Below the pieces are notes generated by a model. That model was not told the DNA's origin. It ran no database searches and was given only the letters and a program-made list of their open reading frames with translations. 64,000 nucleotides of DNA from Dastarcus helophoroides (Eukaryota; Arthropoda; Insecta; Coleoptera; Bothrideridae). The stretch lies in the NCBI GenBank assembly GCA_028583605.1, contig CM053333.1, forward strand, positions 10,679,638 to 10,743,637, in the 5' to 3' direction. The translations under genes were made by a program, and so were the position numbers. Below, piece after piece: positions 63,588 to 64,000 of this stretch. The first letter of the stretch is position 1, and the number at the start of each line of letters is the position of its first letter.

Positions 63588-64000
<413 letters not shown>

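Overview
This is a nuclear window from an AT-rich insect genome. A beetle or other holometabolous insect is plausible, but the order cannot be fixed from this window alone. The evidence is three spliced genes with insect-like proteins and several 70-130 bp introns, plus a typical arthropod transposon mix (Penelope-like, mariner, pogo-like, hAT, Helitron-like, LINE). All three host genes lie on the minus strand. (1) The V-ATPase proteolipid subunit c'' gene has six exons at 2321-3370 and encodes 205 aa. (2) The 14-3-3 zeta gene has coding exons at 39043-41209 and encodes 248 aa. It carries two interchangeable 164-bp exons. (3) A PRA1-family gene (ARL6IP5/JWA type) has exons at 61013-61203, 60322-60539 and 48926-49062 and encodes 181 aa. 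Its second intron is 11.26 kb, and its last exon is easily missed because a longer open frame lies on the opposite strand.

Layout: 1-508 LINE relic; 2321-3370 V-ATPase; 4090-8640 low-complexity 'AAATTTCGAC'-type DNA with a LINE tail that runs into a long microsatellite (6363-7125); 10086-10502 Helitron-like element; 11068-12106 dead mariner; 12534-12888 short Penelope-like insertion; 13211-13483 pogo-like MITE; 14307-15105 tandem repeat of about 200 bp; 15114-19311 hAT element holding a nested Penelope-like element (15721-19168); 21200-25640 T-rich tandem DNA with an element carrying tandem hammerhead-like motifs; 28700-29024 probable solo LTR; about 29990-33700 satellite of about 182 bp; 39043-41209 14-3-3 zeta, with a probable 5' leader intron and promoter up to about 46400; 46556-47010 LINE ORF1 relic; 48926-61203 PRA1-family gene, whose large intron holds a foldback element, a 361-bp satellite and 1.33-kb repeats; 61947-62910 repeats with a conserved GC-rich core; 63588-64000 tetranucleotide microsatellite running off the window.

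The host genes are housekeeping genes and do not form a pathway. The most unusual material is repetitive. Two unrelated sequence families carry hammerhead-ribozyme-like cores. One is a Penelope-like element with reverse transcriptase and a GIY-YIG nuclease. The other is a set of short head-to-head inverted elements with 12-13 bp target duplications, one of which holds three tandem 76-bp hammerhead-like monomers. Much of the rest is strand-polarised degenerate 'TCGAAATTTTGAC' DNA from which several satellites appear to have grown. Exon limits were read by eye from splice sites, reading phase and family similarity. Repeat limits are approximate unless a target duplication is given.
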